Source of the DNA: Pseudomonadota bacterium
GTDB taxonomy: Bacteria > SAR324 > XYD2-FULL-50-16 > JAHJRI01
Assembly: GCA_022360105.1 (NCBI GenBank)
Contig: JAKSDL010000617.1
Span: 1 to 9,732 of the forward strand
Direction: 5' to 3'
Length of the DNA stretch: 9,732 nucleotides
Under the pieces are notes generated by a model that searched no databases, was not told where the DNA came from, and saw only the letters and a program-made list of their open reading frames with translations. A program made the position numbers and the translations under genes. The first letter of the stretch is position 1; each line of letters opens with the position of its first letter. This document shows, piece by piece, positions 1-6,741 of this stretch.

Positions 1-1519
1 AAAAAGTTTCAATAAACTACTGGCAACAAAACGCAATGAACTGGAGATTCTTGAGAAAAAGCTAAAAGTCCAGTTCGAAAGCAAACTCGAACCGGATAAA
101 ATAGCTGCCATGGCTGTTCTGAAAGTAAGGATGGATTTTCAGGCAGAGCTTTTAAAAGAGGTTCAGGAATATCCAAGGGCTCAGGATGTATTTATTCACA
201 TTTTAAAGGAATTCATTAAAACCCAGGATGAGCAAGACAGCTCGCATGAAAGCGACAACACCATAATCTGGTTGGTCCAGAGAAATTTCACAAACGAACT
301 CAAGCAATTCAAATCACTGGAAGCCAACACGTTTAAGAAAATACTTCACAATCCCTATCTATCGGATAGGGATTTCGCAGTCTGCTTTCTGGCTGCCAAC
401 ATTACACCTCAGGAAATTGAAAGCTTTTCCAGGCTGTTGCCCGGCCTGCCTCGAAATGAGTTTCAATTAGACTCCCCGTATGGTCGTATTTTACTGGATA
501 TTAAATCCATGTTTAAAGAACGGTTGCAGGTTCGAGGAGGGTCCGGTGCCCACATAACGGAAAAAGTCTATGAAAAACGTGAGCGCATTAAGCTGGTCAA
601 CAATATATCTCTCTTTTTAAAGTCCTCATCGGTTCCGTTTTTTAAGAAGATTGATACTGAAGAATTGAAAATTAACCATCTGATATCTCTGCAAAAGCGG
701 AAGTACCAAAAGGACCTGAACGAAATTATCAAATACTGGCAATACCTGATACAGGAACAGATCAGTCCGGGCCAGGGGGCAAGAGGACGCTTCCGAAAAT
801 ATACTCCTTCAGAAAAAGTGCTGATGATGAAGTATATCTCACCGGAACAGCTCAACGTAATTGAGCGTCAGCTGGAATCCAGTTATGACTTGGAAGCGGA
901 ATCACGATTGTTTGAAGTTGAAGCTTTCCTTATGGAAATCATTGACGGTCTTTTTAAAAACTTCAAACAGGACTTAAGAATCAAAGCAACGTTTGAAAAT
1001 TACGAAAAAGGCAAAAAAATCCGTCAGGCCCAATTTCAAAATGAAGAGTATCAAAATATCCTTGAAAGTGATTCTTTTGTACCGAAAGTCAGAGAGTGTC
1101 TGGAAAAGGTGATAAGAGTCACCAGGCAACGGGTTATTGATCAGTTTCTTAACTATTGGGAATACCTGATCGATCAACGTGTGCCTGCTTCCGAAAGAAG
1201 AAAGATAAAACCGGCTCCCAAAAGTACATTACCCGCCGACTCTGATAATGCCCTGCATTATATTTCCACGGAACAGTTAAATAACATCTGGAGAGACCTG
1301 GAGCTAATTCAGACCATTCGAGACCAAACTATAAAAAACCAACTACTTAAAACTGGTCTGCCGGTTATAAAAATTGCACAACAAGCTATTAACCTGTTTA
1401 AGGAGGGACAAAAGAAGTTAGTGGTAAAGGAAGTGAGTCTGCAGAGACAAAGCAAGATGAAGGAGTTTTGTAATAACAAAGCATTTCAGAGAGCCATTAA
1501 AACAGTACTCCCGAATTAA
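1..1519 (+). CDS. Unrecognised modular repeat protein, 5'-truncated
   Basis: The frame is open from base 2 without a stop, so the gene begins left of the window; the ATG at 110 is an internal methionine, not a demonstrated start. About 505 residues are visible. The protein is hydrophilic, rich in Lys, Glu, Gln, Ile and Leu, looks mostly helical, and has no visible membrane segment. It is built from diverged modules of about 142–145 residues. Counting from the Met at 110, IxxxQ/E landmarks recur as ITPQEI (98), ISPEQL (243) and ISTEQL (385). YWQYLI (209) recurs as YWEYLI (349). Basic helices recur as KVRMDFQ (5), RIKLVNN (159), KIRQAQFQ (303) and RQSKMKEF (446). The last module is cut short at the natural stop. 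I recognise no family and assign no function. It is convergent with the Gld-like operon and followed by a hairpin terminator, so it is probably a separate transcription unit. Confidence 0.85.
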   Translation, partial: KSFNKLLATKRNELEILEKKLKVQFESKLEPDKIAAMAVLKVRMDFQAELLKEVQEYPRAQDVFIHILKEFIKTQDEQDSSHESDNTIIWLVQRNFTNELKQFKSLEANTFKKILHNPYLSDRDFAVCFLAANITPQEIESFSRLLPGLPRNEFQLDSPYGRILLDIKSMFKERLQVRGGSGAHITEKVYEKRERIKLVNNISLFLKSSSVPFFKKIDTEELKINHLISLQKRKYQKDLNEIIKYWQYLIQEQISPGQGARGRFRKYTPSEKVLMMKYISPEQLNVIERQLESSYDLEAESRLFEVEAFLMEIIDGLFKNFKQDLRIKATFENYEKGKKIRQAQFQNEEYQNILESDSFVPKVRECLEKVIRVTRQRVIDQFLNYWEYLIDQRVPASERRKIKPAPKSTLPADSDNALHYISTEQLNNIWRDLELIQTIRDQTIKNQLLKTGLPVIKIAQQAINLFKEGQKKLVVKEVSLQRQSKMKEFCNNKAFQRAIKTVLPN

Positions 1520-1532
1520 TTATCATATCCGT

Positions 1533-1577
1533 TTTGCCGACATGAGATGCCGGCAAAGTCTTATTTAATTATTTTTT
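1533..1577 (+). terminator. Hairpin terminator after the repeat-protein gene
   Basis: TTTGCCG (1533–1539) pairs with CGGCAAA (1551–1557). Inside it, CAT (1541–1543) pairs with ATG (1547–1549) after one A·C mismatch, leaving a GAG loop. A T-rich but interrupted tract follows to 1577 on the plus strand. It lies 14 bases after the stop codon, in the 49-base gap between two convergent genes. On the minus strand no T-run follows the hairpin, so it would terminate the plus-strand gene better than the operon reading the other way. Confidence 0.6.
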
Positions 1578-2615
1578 ATCCTCAATAAAGTCCTCTCGTG
1601 CTTTTACCCAGCGTTTGGCTTTCCAGTCTGCCATTTCAAAAAGCCAGTTTTCGCCAAGATTGTAAACATCTCCCCATTTCTGTTGAGCTTTGGGATCATT
1701 TGGCGTAACCAGGCTGATATAGTACTTCTCTTCCTCTTCGCCATCTGCTTTCTGTACTAACGGTTGGCTTAGTACTTTGAAACTTAAACCCGGAGAATCG
1801 TAAACAGAAACAGTAACAACCGACTTCAACTCCAGAGCTTTTTCCTGAGCCTGGCTTCTGGCAACAAGATCATCAAACTTAAAATTCTCAAGATCGGAAA
1901 GGATTGAGGAAACCTCATACTCAGCAGTTTTTTGACCGCCCTTTAATCCAGCCAATTCCATATTTTTTCCCTTTTCCTTTCTTTCCAGTTTGATACGATC
2001 TCCTGATGTTTCGAGGACCACAGAGTTTACTTCTTTCTTATCCAGCTTGAAAAGAGAGGCTTGAATCCATTCAACCGGATCTGCTTCCATGGTCAAATTT
2101 TCCTTGATTAAATAGACAATGGGATCATTCCCGATTCTTATATAAGCACCATCGGGCTGGCCTGATTTTGATTGCCTTTGTTTTCCTACCATCATTGAGA
2201 AAATCTTTTGTCCCTGACTGTTCAATGTGAGCTGGGTTCCCGAACTTTCAGCACTAGCCGCTGCATCGTCCCAATAAACCACCTTGAAATACCCCAGACG
2301 TTTCTCATCTTTAGTCACCAAAGACCCTACCTTGGACCCGGTCAGCTTTTCGGCCAATTCCAATAATTTTTCCACATTAGCCGGAAACGAGTTTTTTTCT
2401 GCCAGGGTCCACCTGTTGTCCTTTTTCTGAAGTGTAATCTTCCCTGACGAATTTTGTATGATCACTTCATCAAATGCCTCCACTTGGCTGGAAGCAAGAA
2501 TAGGATTGCCAATTTTTGCATCTTGTATATTATTTCCAGAGCGACCGAACCACTGACTGACTAAAGCCAGTAAAACCAGAACTGCCGCGGTAATAACCAG
2601 ATTTCGTTTAGACAT
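1569..2615 (-). CDS. DUF4340 domain-containing membrane-anchored protein
   Basis: 348 residues from the ATG at 2615. The frame stays open to a TTG at 2675, but the ATG has a good ribosome site (AGGA, 7 bases upstream) and puts a membrane anchor at the very N-terminus (basic MSKR, then a hydrophobic stretch at about 7–23). The remainder is predicted to lie outside the cytoplasm. It shows DUF4340-type features: a short strand followed by a DNRWTL turn (66–71), a FPANVEKLLELAEKL helix (77–91), and later WIQASLFKLDKKEV (183–196) and WLFEMADW (324–331) segments. The C-terminus is charged (EDFIEDKK). DUF4340 proteins are regularly found directly after GldG-family genes in ABC operons, as here, and are taken to be part of the same complex; their biochemical role is unknown. 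It is the last gene of the operon, 101 bases after the GldG-like gene. Family assignment is from overall pattern and context. Confidence 0.85.
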   Translation of the reverse strand: MSKRNLVITAAVLVLLALVSQWFGRSGNNIQDAKIGNPILASSQVEAFDEVIIQNSSGKITLQKKDNRWTLAEKNSFPANVEKLLELAEKLTGSKVGSLVTKDEKRLGYFKVVYWDDAAASAESSGTQLTLNSQGQKIFSMMVGKQRQSKSGQPDGAYIRIGNDPIVYLIKENLTMEADPVEWIQASLFKLDKKEVNSVVLETSGDRIKLERKEKGKNMELAGLKGGQKTAEYEVSSILSDLENFKFDDLVARSQAQEKALELKSVVTVSVYDSPGLSFKVLSQPLVQKADGEEEEKYYISLVTPNDPKAQQKWGDVYNLGENWLFEMADWKAKRWVKAREDFIEDKK

Positions 2616-2678
2616 AGTATTTTCCTGAATAGTCAAATTATTTGTAGACGGTAAATAGATAATTACTGAGTCCAAAGT

Positions 2679-2699
2679 GGAGCCTGAAATTGCGGCTCC
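2679..2699 (-). other. Intercistronic hairpin between GldG-like and DUF4340 genes
   Basis: GGAGCC (2679–2684) and GGCTCC (2694–2699) form a perfect 6-bp GC-rich stem with a 9-base loop. After a T·T mismatch, a few weak outer pairs can form. It sits in the 101-base spacer after the GldG-like stop and before the DUF4340 start. In the direction of transcription (minus) it is not followed by a T-run, so it is a poor Rho-independent terminator. It may instead be an mRNA-stability or processing element that lets DUF4340 be expressed at a different level. The role is inference. Confidence 0.4.
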
Positions 2700-2716
2700 T
2701 TTTGATTAAAACCGTG

Positions 2717-4624
2717 TTAATTGGAACGACTTCTAACTCTTCTGTAGTAAAGCACCAATCCAATTATAGTAAGCAAAACAGGTATAACCAACAAATTTAA
2801 CAGGGTCAAACTGGTCTTTTCGAATTCGATATCCTGTCTTAATAATTTGCGAATTTCACGGAGATTTGCTTTGGTTTTCTTTTCTTCTTCTCTGAACTGC
2901 TTTATCTTTTCGATCTGTTCTTTGGTCAGCACGACTTTATTAGTTCCTTCTTCAACCTTCAGTTTGCTAAGCTTTTCCTGAACGTCCTTCAACTGTGCCG
3001 AGAGTTCAGCCTCTGCTTCCTGATACTGGGCCTGAGCGACCGTTTGCAGTTCCTCAAACCTGGTAAAAGGCCTTGAAAACCTTCCCCGTGACCTGATCTG
3101 CATCATTGCTTCAGCTCCACCCAAAAATTCGATCATGTTCACCATGAAATTGACGTTGTCATTCTTAGGCTGCACTATGGATTGTCCAAATAAGTTGATT
3201 CGATCCACGGCAAAGGTGTCAGCAAGAAAATCCGCATCTGTCACCAGCAGAATTTTTGAACTGGCTGCGCTTTTGGCAACATGTGGCAGTGGATTTTCCG
3301 GTGGTTTGACTTGCTCTCCTTCTTCGGGAGCCGGCGGTGCTGGTCGTTGACTAAAAGCAGAGGTTAATTCTCCGGTGAGAATTCCTGCCATGGTATAAAT
3401 TTCCTTATCAACCGCAACCTGTTTATTAATCGAGTCCGGATTACCAAAACGCGTCATATAGCTGCTGATGAATCCTGAATTCTCTGATGTTTGAAGGAGA
3501 GAGTTCAGTTTTAAGGGACTTTTTTCCTCCATGGAAAATCCACCAGGTTCGATCAAAAGCATTTGTTCCAACTCTTTGGTTGCGATAAGTTCTTTATTAA
3601 ACGAATTCCCGGATAAGGTGTGCCAAAGAGCATAGGATATAACACCCATCTGCCCACCGGCATTAACCTTAGTAGAGTGACTTAAATCTCCGATTATTTT
3701 GGTAGAGTCGTACTTGATGCCCCAATGCTGGAAAAGTTTATTGAGATCGCTGTTGGCAGCACCCATCTGTCCCATTTGCATTGCCATGGCAGCTGCCTGA
3801 TCCATTCTGGCATTTGGATCAACCAAAAGCACCAGTTCTCCGCCTCTTAAAACAAACTGATCAATTGCATATTGAGTGGTATCGCTTAGATTTTTAGGAT
3901 GGATAACCAATAAGATATCTATGTTTTTATCAATATCGTGAACATCAGAGGGTATTTCCTTTATGTTAAAACTGTTCTCCAACTCTGTAATAAACGCCCA
4001 CTTTGGTTGAGGCCGTTGCCCCTGCATCTGCTGAAAACGATTCGGTGTGCTTCCCATCACCGGTAGCGTGCTCATCAAGCCGACTGTTTTTTCTTTGTCC
4101 TGGTGGGCCTGCAACATGAGTTGGGTGATATCATATTCCAAAAACTGTTCCCGTCTTGGATGCATAAACGGAATACCCAGTTCATTGTCTTCCTGAATGA
4201 CGACGATACCCATGAATAGACGTTCACCTGTACCCAGGTCTATTCCGGAAAGACCATATTTTTGAGCCCATTCCTCTTCATCGGAATCCGGTTTGGGATC
4301 GTAAGACTCATAGGTGATCATCTCAGTATTCAGATTTTTATATTCATTAAGCAATTCATCGATTTTTTTCCCATAGGTTTTGTAGGTTATAGGAAGCCCT
4401 TCCAGATTCTTTGTAAAGTAGTATTTCACTGTAATAGGCGTCTTAATGCCTTCTACAATGTTTTTTGTCCCATCTGACAGCGTATAGAGGCTTTCTTCAG
4501 TAATATCCAATCTGAAAAAAGCCCCTGCAGCAATAATGTTGACGGCAATAACAATGATAATAATCAGAAGGATGTTTGTCGCCGTGGACCCAAATTTCAA
4601 TTTGCTTTTCTTTTCCTCAGTCAT
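2717..4624 (-). CDS. GldG-family ABC transporter auxiliary protein
   Basis: 635 residues. An N-terminal membrane helix (about 16–38) is followed by FFRLDITEESLYTLS (36–50), the motif that opens GldG-type proteins. A large extracytoplasmic part follows, with a GGELVLLVDPNAR strand–turn (261–273), a Met/Ala/Gln-rich stretch (274–290), a Pro/Glu-rich linker (427–447), DADFLADTF (463–471) and DNVNFMVNMIEFLGG (489–503). A long charged helix, likely a coiled coil, spans about 522–602, and a second membrane helix (about 604–627) ends in a basic tail. This two-anchor layout fits the GldG / ABC_transp_aux family. In Flavobacterium, GldG works with GldA and GldF in gliding; outside Bacteroidetes the substrate is unknown. 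The ribosome site is weak (GGAAAAAA before ATG). It lies 59 bases after the permease gene and 101 before DUF4340, so the genes are probably co-transcribed. Confidence 0.9.
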   Translation of the reverse strand: MTEEKKSKLKFGSTATNILLIIIIVIAVNIIAAGAFFRLDITEESLYTLSDGTKNIVEGIKTPITVKYYFTKNLEGLPITYKTYGKKIDELLNEYKNLNTEMITYESYDPKPDSDEEEWAQKYGLSGIDLGTGERLFMGIVVIQEDNELGIPFMHPRREQFLEYDITQLMLQAHQDKEKTVGLMSTLPVMGSTPNRFQQMQGQRPQPKWAFITELENSFNIKEIPSDVHDIDKNIDILLVIHPKNLSDTTQYAIDQFVLRGGELVLLVDPNARMDQAAAMAMQMGQMGAANSDLNKLFQHWGIKYDSTKIIGDLSHSTKVNAGGQMGVISYALWHTLSGNSFNKELIATKELEQMLLIEPGGFSMEEKSPLKLNSLLQTSENSGFISSYMTRFGNPDSINKQVAVDKEIYTMAGILTGELTSAFSQRPAPPAPEEGEQVKPPENPLPHVAKSAASSKILLVTDADFLADTFAVDRINLFGQSIVQPKNDNVNFMVNMIEFLGGAEAMMQIRSRGRFSRPFTRFEELQTVAQAQYQEAEAELSAQLKDVQEKLSKLKVEEGTNKVVLTKEQIEKIKQFREEEKKTKANLREIRKLLRQDIEFEKTSLTLLNLLVIPVLLTIIGLVLYYRRVRSRSN

Positions 4625-4683
4625 TTTTTTCCAAAAGTTACAATGTTCAATTGATCGATATGGTGTTTGAATGCACGGAAAAA

Positions 4684-5418
4684 CTAAACAGCTTTTTTCG
4701 AATCAAGGATAACTGCGTTAATCAGCAGGCCACCAATGATAATGGATAAAAAGAAGATTAAATCCCTGCTGTCCACAATACCCCTGTTAATGGAAGTAAA
4801 ATGGCTGGAAAAACTAAAAGACGAAATAATGTCTACCAACCAAACCGGAAATGCCTGGGTCAGTATATTTGTGAATACCCCCCAACCCAACAGTACCATA
4901 ATAAAACAAACGATAACGCTAAGAATAAAGCTGATCACCTGGTTACGACTCAAAGCAGATGTAACGCAGGTTATAGAAAGGTAGGCGCCTGCCATTAAAA
5001 AACTTCCCAGGTAACTCGTGAAGATCATTCCGTTATCCGGATCTCCAAGATACCAGACAGTTAAAACGATCGGGAAGGTCAGTAGCAATGCGATCCCAAT
5101 AAAAAACCATCCGGCAAGAAACTTGCTGATGACAGCCTGAATCATCGTTACCGGCAAAGTAAAGAGAAGCTCGATTGTCCCGGAATTGCGTTCTTCAGAC
5201 CATAATCCCATGCCCACAGCCGGGATTAAAAACAAGAACAGCCAGGGATGAAACACAAAAAATACTTCAAGGCTGGCTTGGTTCGAGTCGAAAAAATTTC
5301 CAATAAAGAAGGTTGTCCCTACAGTTGACAGCAAAAATATTACAATAAAAACGTAAGCAACAGGAGAATAGAAGTATTCCATCAACTCTCTTTTTATCAG
5401 TGCTTTTACCTGTGTCAT
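4684..5418 (-). CDS. ABC-2 type permease, GldF-like
   Basis: 244 residues from the ATG at 5418. An upstream GTG at 5433 is in frame, but the ATG has a strong GAAGGAG five bases before it. The protein is an integral membrane permease with six likely helices, at about 19–41, 54–73, 99–123, 135–157, 159–181 and 219–238. EERNSGTIELLFTLPV (75–90), just after helix 2, is the typical cytoplasmic motif of ABC-2 permeases of the GldF type that contacts the ATPase. The N-terminal IKRELMEYFYSPVAYV is also characteristic of this group. It should pair with the ATPase encoded immediately upstream, whose last codons carry this gene's ribosome site; the stop and start are separated by a single base, so translational coupling is likely. 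The transported substrate cannot be read from the sequence. Confidence 0.92.
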   Translation of the reverse strand: MTQVKALIKRELMEYFYSPVAYVFIVIFLLSTVGTTFFIGNFFDSNQASLEVFFVFHPWLFLFLIPAVGMGLWSEERNSGTIELLFTLPVTMIQAVISKFLAGWFFIGIALLLTFPIVLTVWYLGDPDNGMIFTSYLGSFLMAGAYLSITCVTSALSRNQVISFILSVIVCFIMVLLGWGVFTNILTQAFPVWLVDIISSFSFSSHFTSINRGIVDSRDLIFFLSIIIGGLLINAVILDSKKAV

Positions 5419-5419
5419 G

Positions 5420-6361
5420 CTAGCTCCTTCCACCTAAGGTTAAATTCCAAAAGACTTCATCCATATACCCTTTCTCACGGTAGATTTCATTGAAATCGAT
5501 GCTTTGCTGGTTTAGCAGGTTCTTGACCTCCGGGAGAATATCCTTCTTCTCCTTTGGTTTAACTCTCACTTTGAAAGAGTCATTGAATGCTGAGTCGGTT
5601 TCAATTCCCTCTACGTGTTCAAGTTGTTTAATAGCTTCCAGCAGTGTGTTATTGGGTTCCTGCGGCAGATTAAGTGTCAGGACATTATACATTGATGACT
5701 CTTTTAACAGATCAGAAGGAGCACCATTGGCAACAATTCTTCCCTGGTTAATAATGATTGCCCTTGTGCAAACCGCCTCCATCTCTTCCAGGATATGGGT
5801 AGATAAGATGATTGCTTTTTCTTTGGACATTTTCTTGATCAACGTCCGAACTTCCTTTTTTTGGTTTGGATCAAGCCCATCCGTTGGCTCATCAAGGATC
5901 AGTACAGGAGGGTCATGAATCAAGGCCTGGGCAAAGCCTACCCTTTGCTTATAACCTTTTGAAAGGGTATCAATAGTCTGAAATCGGGCACTATCCAGGG
6001 ATGTGGTTTCGATAATTTTCTCGATACTATTTGCTTTTTCACTTCCTTCAAATCCTCTAACAGAAGCAATAAATTCCAGAAATTCAAGTACCGTCATATT
6101 TTGATAGCTGGGCGCGCTTTCGGGAAGATAACCGATATGCTGCCTTACTTCCAAAGAATTCTCCAGGATATCTTTGCCAAAAATATTGGCCGTTCCGGAG
6201 GTTGGAGTAATAAAACAAGATAGCATTTTCATTGTCGTTGACTTGCCAGCGCCGTTTGGTCCCAGAAAGCCAAGAATTTCTCCTTTTTCTACCGAAAAAG
6301 AGACGTTATCAACGGCAGTAAAATTGCCGTATTTCTTGCTTAGTTGGTTAACTTCAATCAT
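5420..6361 (-). CDS. ABC transporter ATP-binding protein, GldA-like
   Basis: 313 residues. One nucleotide-binding domain (about 1–215) has Walker A GPNGAGKST (34–42), GYLPES in the Q-loop region (78–83), signature LSKGYKQR (133–140), Walker B VLILDEPTDGLDP (153–165) and H-loop STH (187–189). The LSKGYKQR signature and GYLPE form are typical of ATPases that drive ABC-2 permeases (drug, Nod-factor and Gld types). The C-terminal 100 residues form an accessory domain that ends near the stop. It is cytoplasmic and is the first gene of the minus-strand operon, energising the permease encoded next. No clear Shine-Dalgarno precedes the ATG; the bases just before it are an A-rich run. GldA is the best comparison because the next three genes are GldF-like, GldG-like and DUF4340, but the gene is not shown to act in gliding. 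Confidence 0.93.
   Translation of the reverse strand: MIEVNQLSKKYGNFTAVDNVSFSVEKGEILGFLGPNGAGKSTTMKMLSCFITPTSGTANIFGKDILENSLEVRQHIGYLPESAPSYQNMTVLEFLEFIASVRGFEGSEKANSIEKIIETTSLDSARFQTIDTLSKGYKQRVGFAQALIHDPPVLILDEPTDGLDPNQKKEVRTLIKKMSKEKAIILSTHILEEMEAVCTRAIIINQGRIVANGAPSDLLKESSMYNVLTLNLPQEPNNTLLEAIKQLEHVEGIETDSAFNDSFKVRVKPKEKKDILPEVKNLLNQQSIDFNEIYREKGYMDEVFWNLTLGGRS
5424..5430 (-). promoter_or_regulatory. Ribosome binding site of the permease gene
   Basis: GAAGGAG on the minus strand lies five bases before the ATG at 5418 and inside the last codons of the ATPase gene. It is the strongest Shine-Dalgarno sequence in the operon. It decides the start at 5418 over the in-frame GTG at 5433, and points to translational coupling of ATPase and permease. 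Confidence 0.75.
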
Positions 6362-6452
6362 AGTTTTTTTTGATGTCTGGTGGATTAACTTCCAAAAAAC
6401 GAGAGTCTAATGAATCAAAACCGGAAAATTTGGAGCAACCTCGCTTCCAGTT

Positions 6453-6516
6453 TTTGTTGAACCTGTTTGTAACACGTAATTTTATAACGTTTTTATGCCT
6501 TTTTTGGTTCAACAAA
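6453..6516. repeat. 11-bp perfect inverted repeat in the divergent region
   Basis: TTTGTTGAACC (6453–6463) is repeated exactly in inverted orientation as GGTTCAACAAA (6506–6516), with 42 bases between the arms. The AT-rich stretch containing TATAAC/TATAAA lies between the arms. Two identical half-sites flanking a possible promoter suit a dimeric regulator bound at two sites, or DNA looping. It is not a terminator, because the arms are too far apart and the loop too long. Confidence 0.5.
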
Positions 6517-6603
6517 TAAAAATATCTTAAACCTTCCCCAATTAGTCAATAGCCATTCCCAATCTTCAAAGCCACCAGAATGAAATAAACATCATAGTTA
6601 AGG

Positions 6604-6613
6604 TTCGATCGAA
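6604..6613. repeat. 10-bp perfect palindrome upstream of lolC
   Basis: TTCGATCGAA is a perfect palindrome about 130 bases before the lolC start. It does not extend further on either side. It could be a small operator; a palindrome this short can also arise by chance, so the role is open. Confidence 0.3.
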
Positions 6614-6729
6614 GCCCGTGGATCAAGCATTTGGGGGAAAACTCCTTGACGCCTGGAAGTGAAGATAGTACTTAATCATCTTATCTGCAGGAAAACTAAC
6701 GATTTTATTATTCCAGTCAAAGCTGAAAC

Positions 6730-6734
6730 AGGAG
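6730..6734 (+). promoter_or_regulatory. Ribosome binding site deciding the GTG start of lolC
   Basis: AGGAG lies seven bases before the GTG at 6742. It supports this non-ATG start, which also gives the expected N-terminus of a LolC/E protein (a short cytoplasmic lead, then the first membrane helix). Confidence 0.7.
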
Positions 6735-6741
6735 CACGATA

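Larger units (their letters stand above)
6362..6741. promoter_or_regulatory. Divergent intergenic region between the Gld-like and Lol/Bam units
   Basis: 380 bases with no supported gene on either strand. It must hold the promoter of the minus-strand ABC operon, and probably that of lolC. A possible plus-strand promoter is TTGACG (6646–6651) with a weak TACTTA (6669–6674) 17 bases on, about 70 bases before the lolC start. Around 6477–6490 there is a very AT-rich stretch containing TATAAC on the plus strand and TATAAA on the minus strand, either of which could act as a -10 box, but no well-spaced -35 is seen. TGGAGC (6431–6436) can pair with GCTTCCA (6443–6449) with one bulge; on the plus strand a T-run follows. 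Promoter calls are by eye and weak. Confidence 0.4.

Noticed and set aside
110..112. ATG at 110 as the true start of the left-edge gene
   Set aside because: The frame is open back to base 2, and the upstream residues continue the repeat pattern of the protein (a KLKVQFESKL helix comparable to LFKNFKQDL).
2616..2675. Longer DUF4340 protein starting at a TTG (2675)
   Set aside because: The ATG at 2615 has AGGA at good spacing and gives a proper membrane-anchor N-terminus; the added 20 residues look like translated leader.
3135..3350. Plus-strand reading frame ending in a Gly/Ala-rich stretch inside the GldG-like gene
   Set aside because: It is the antisense shadow of the Pro/Glu-rich linker of the real gene.
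4736..4998. Plus-strand reading frames inside the permease gene
   Set aside because: They lie opposite a well-supported membrane protein gene, overlap each other and show no domain or ribosome site.
6431..6456. Rho-independent terminator on the plus strand in the divergent region
   Set aside because: A bulged 6-bp stem followed by TTTTT is present, but no plus-strand gene lies upstream of it; at most it would stop antisense transcripts.
6601..6640. tRNA-like fragment around GGTTCGATC
   Set aside because: It resembles a T-loop but no T-stem pairing, anticodon arm or acceptor stem can be built around it.
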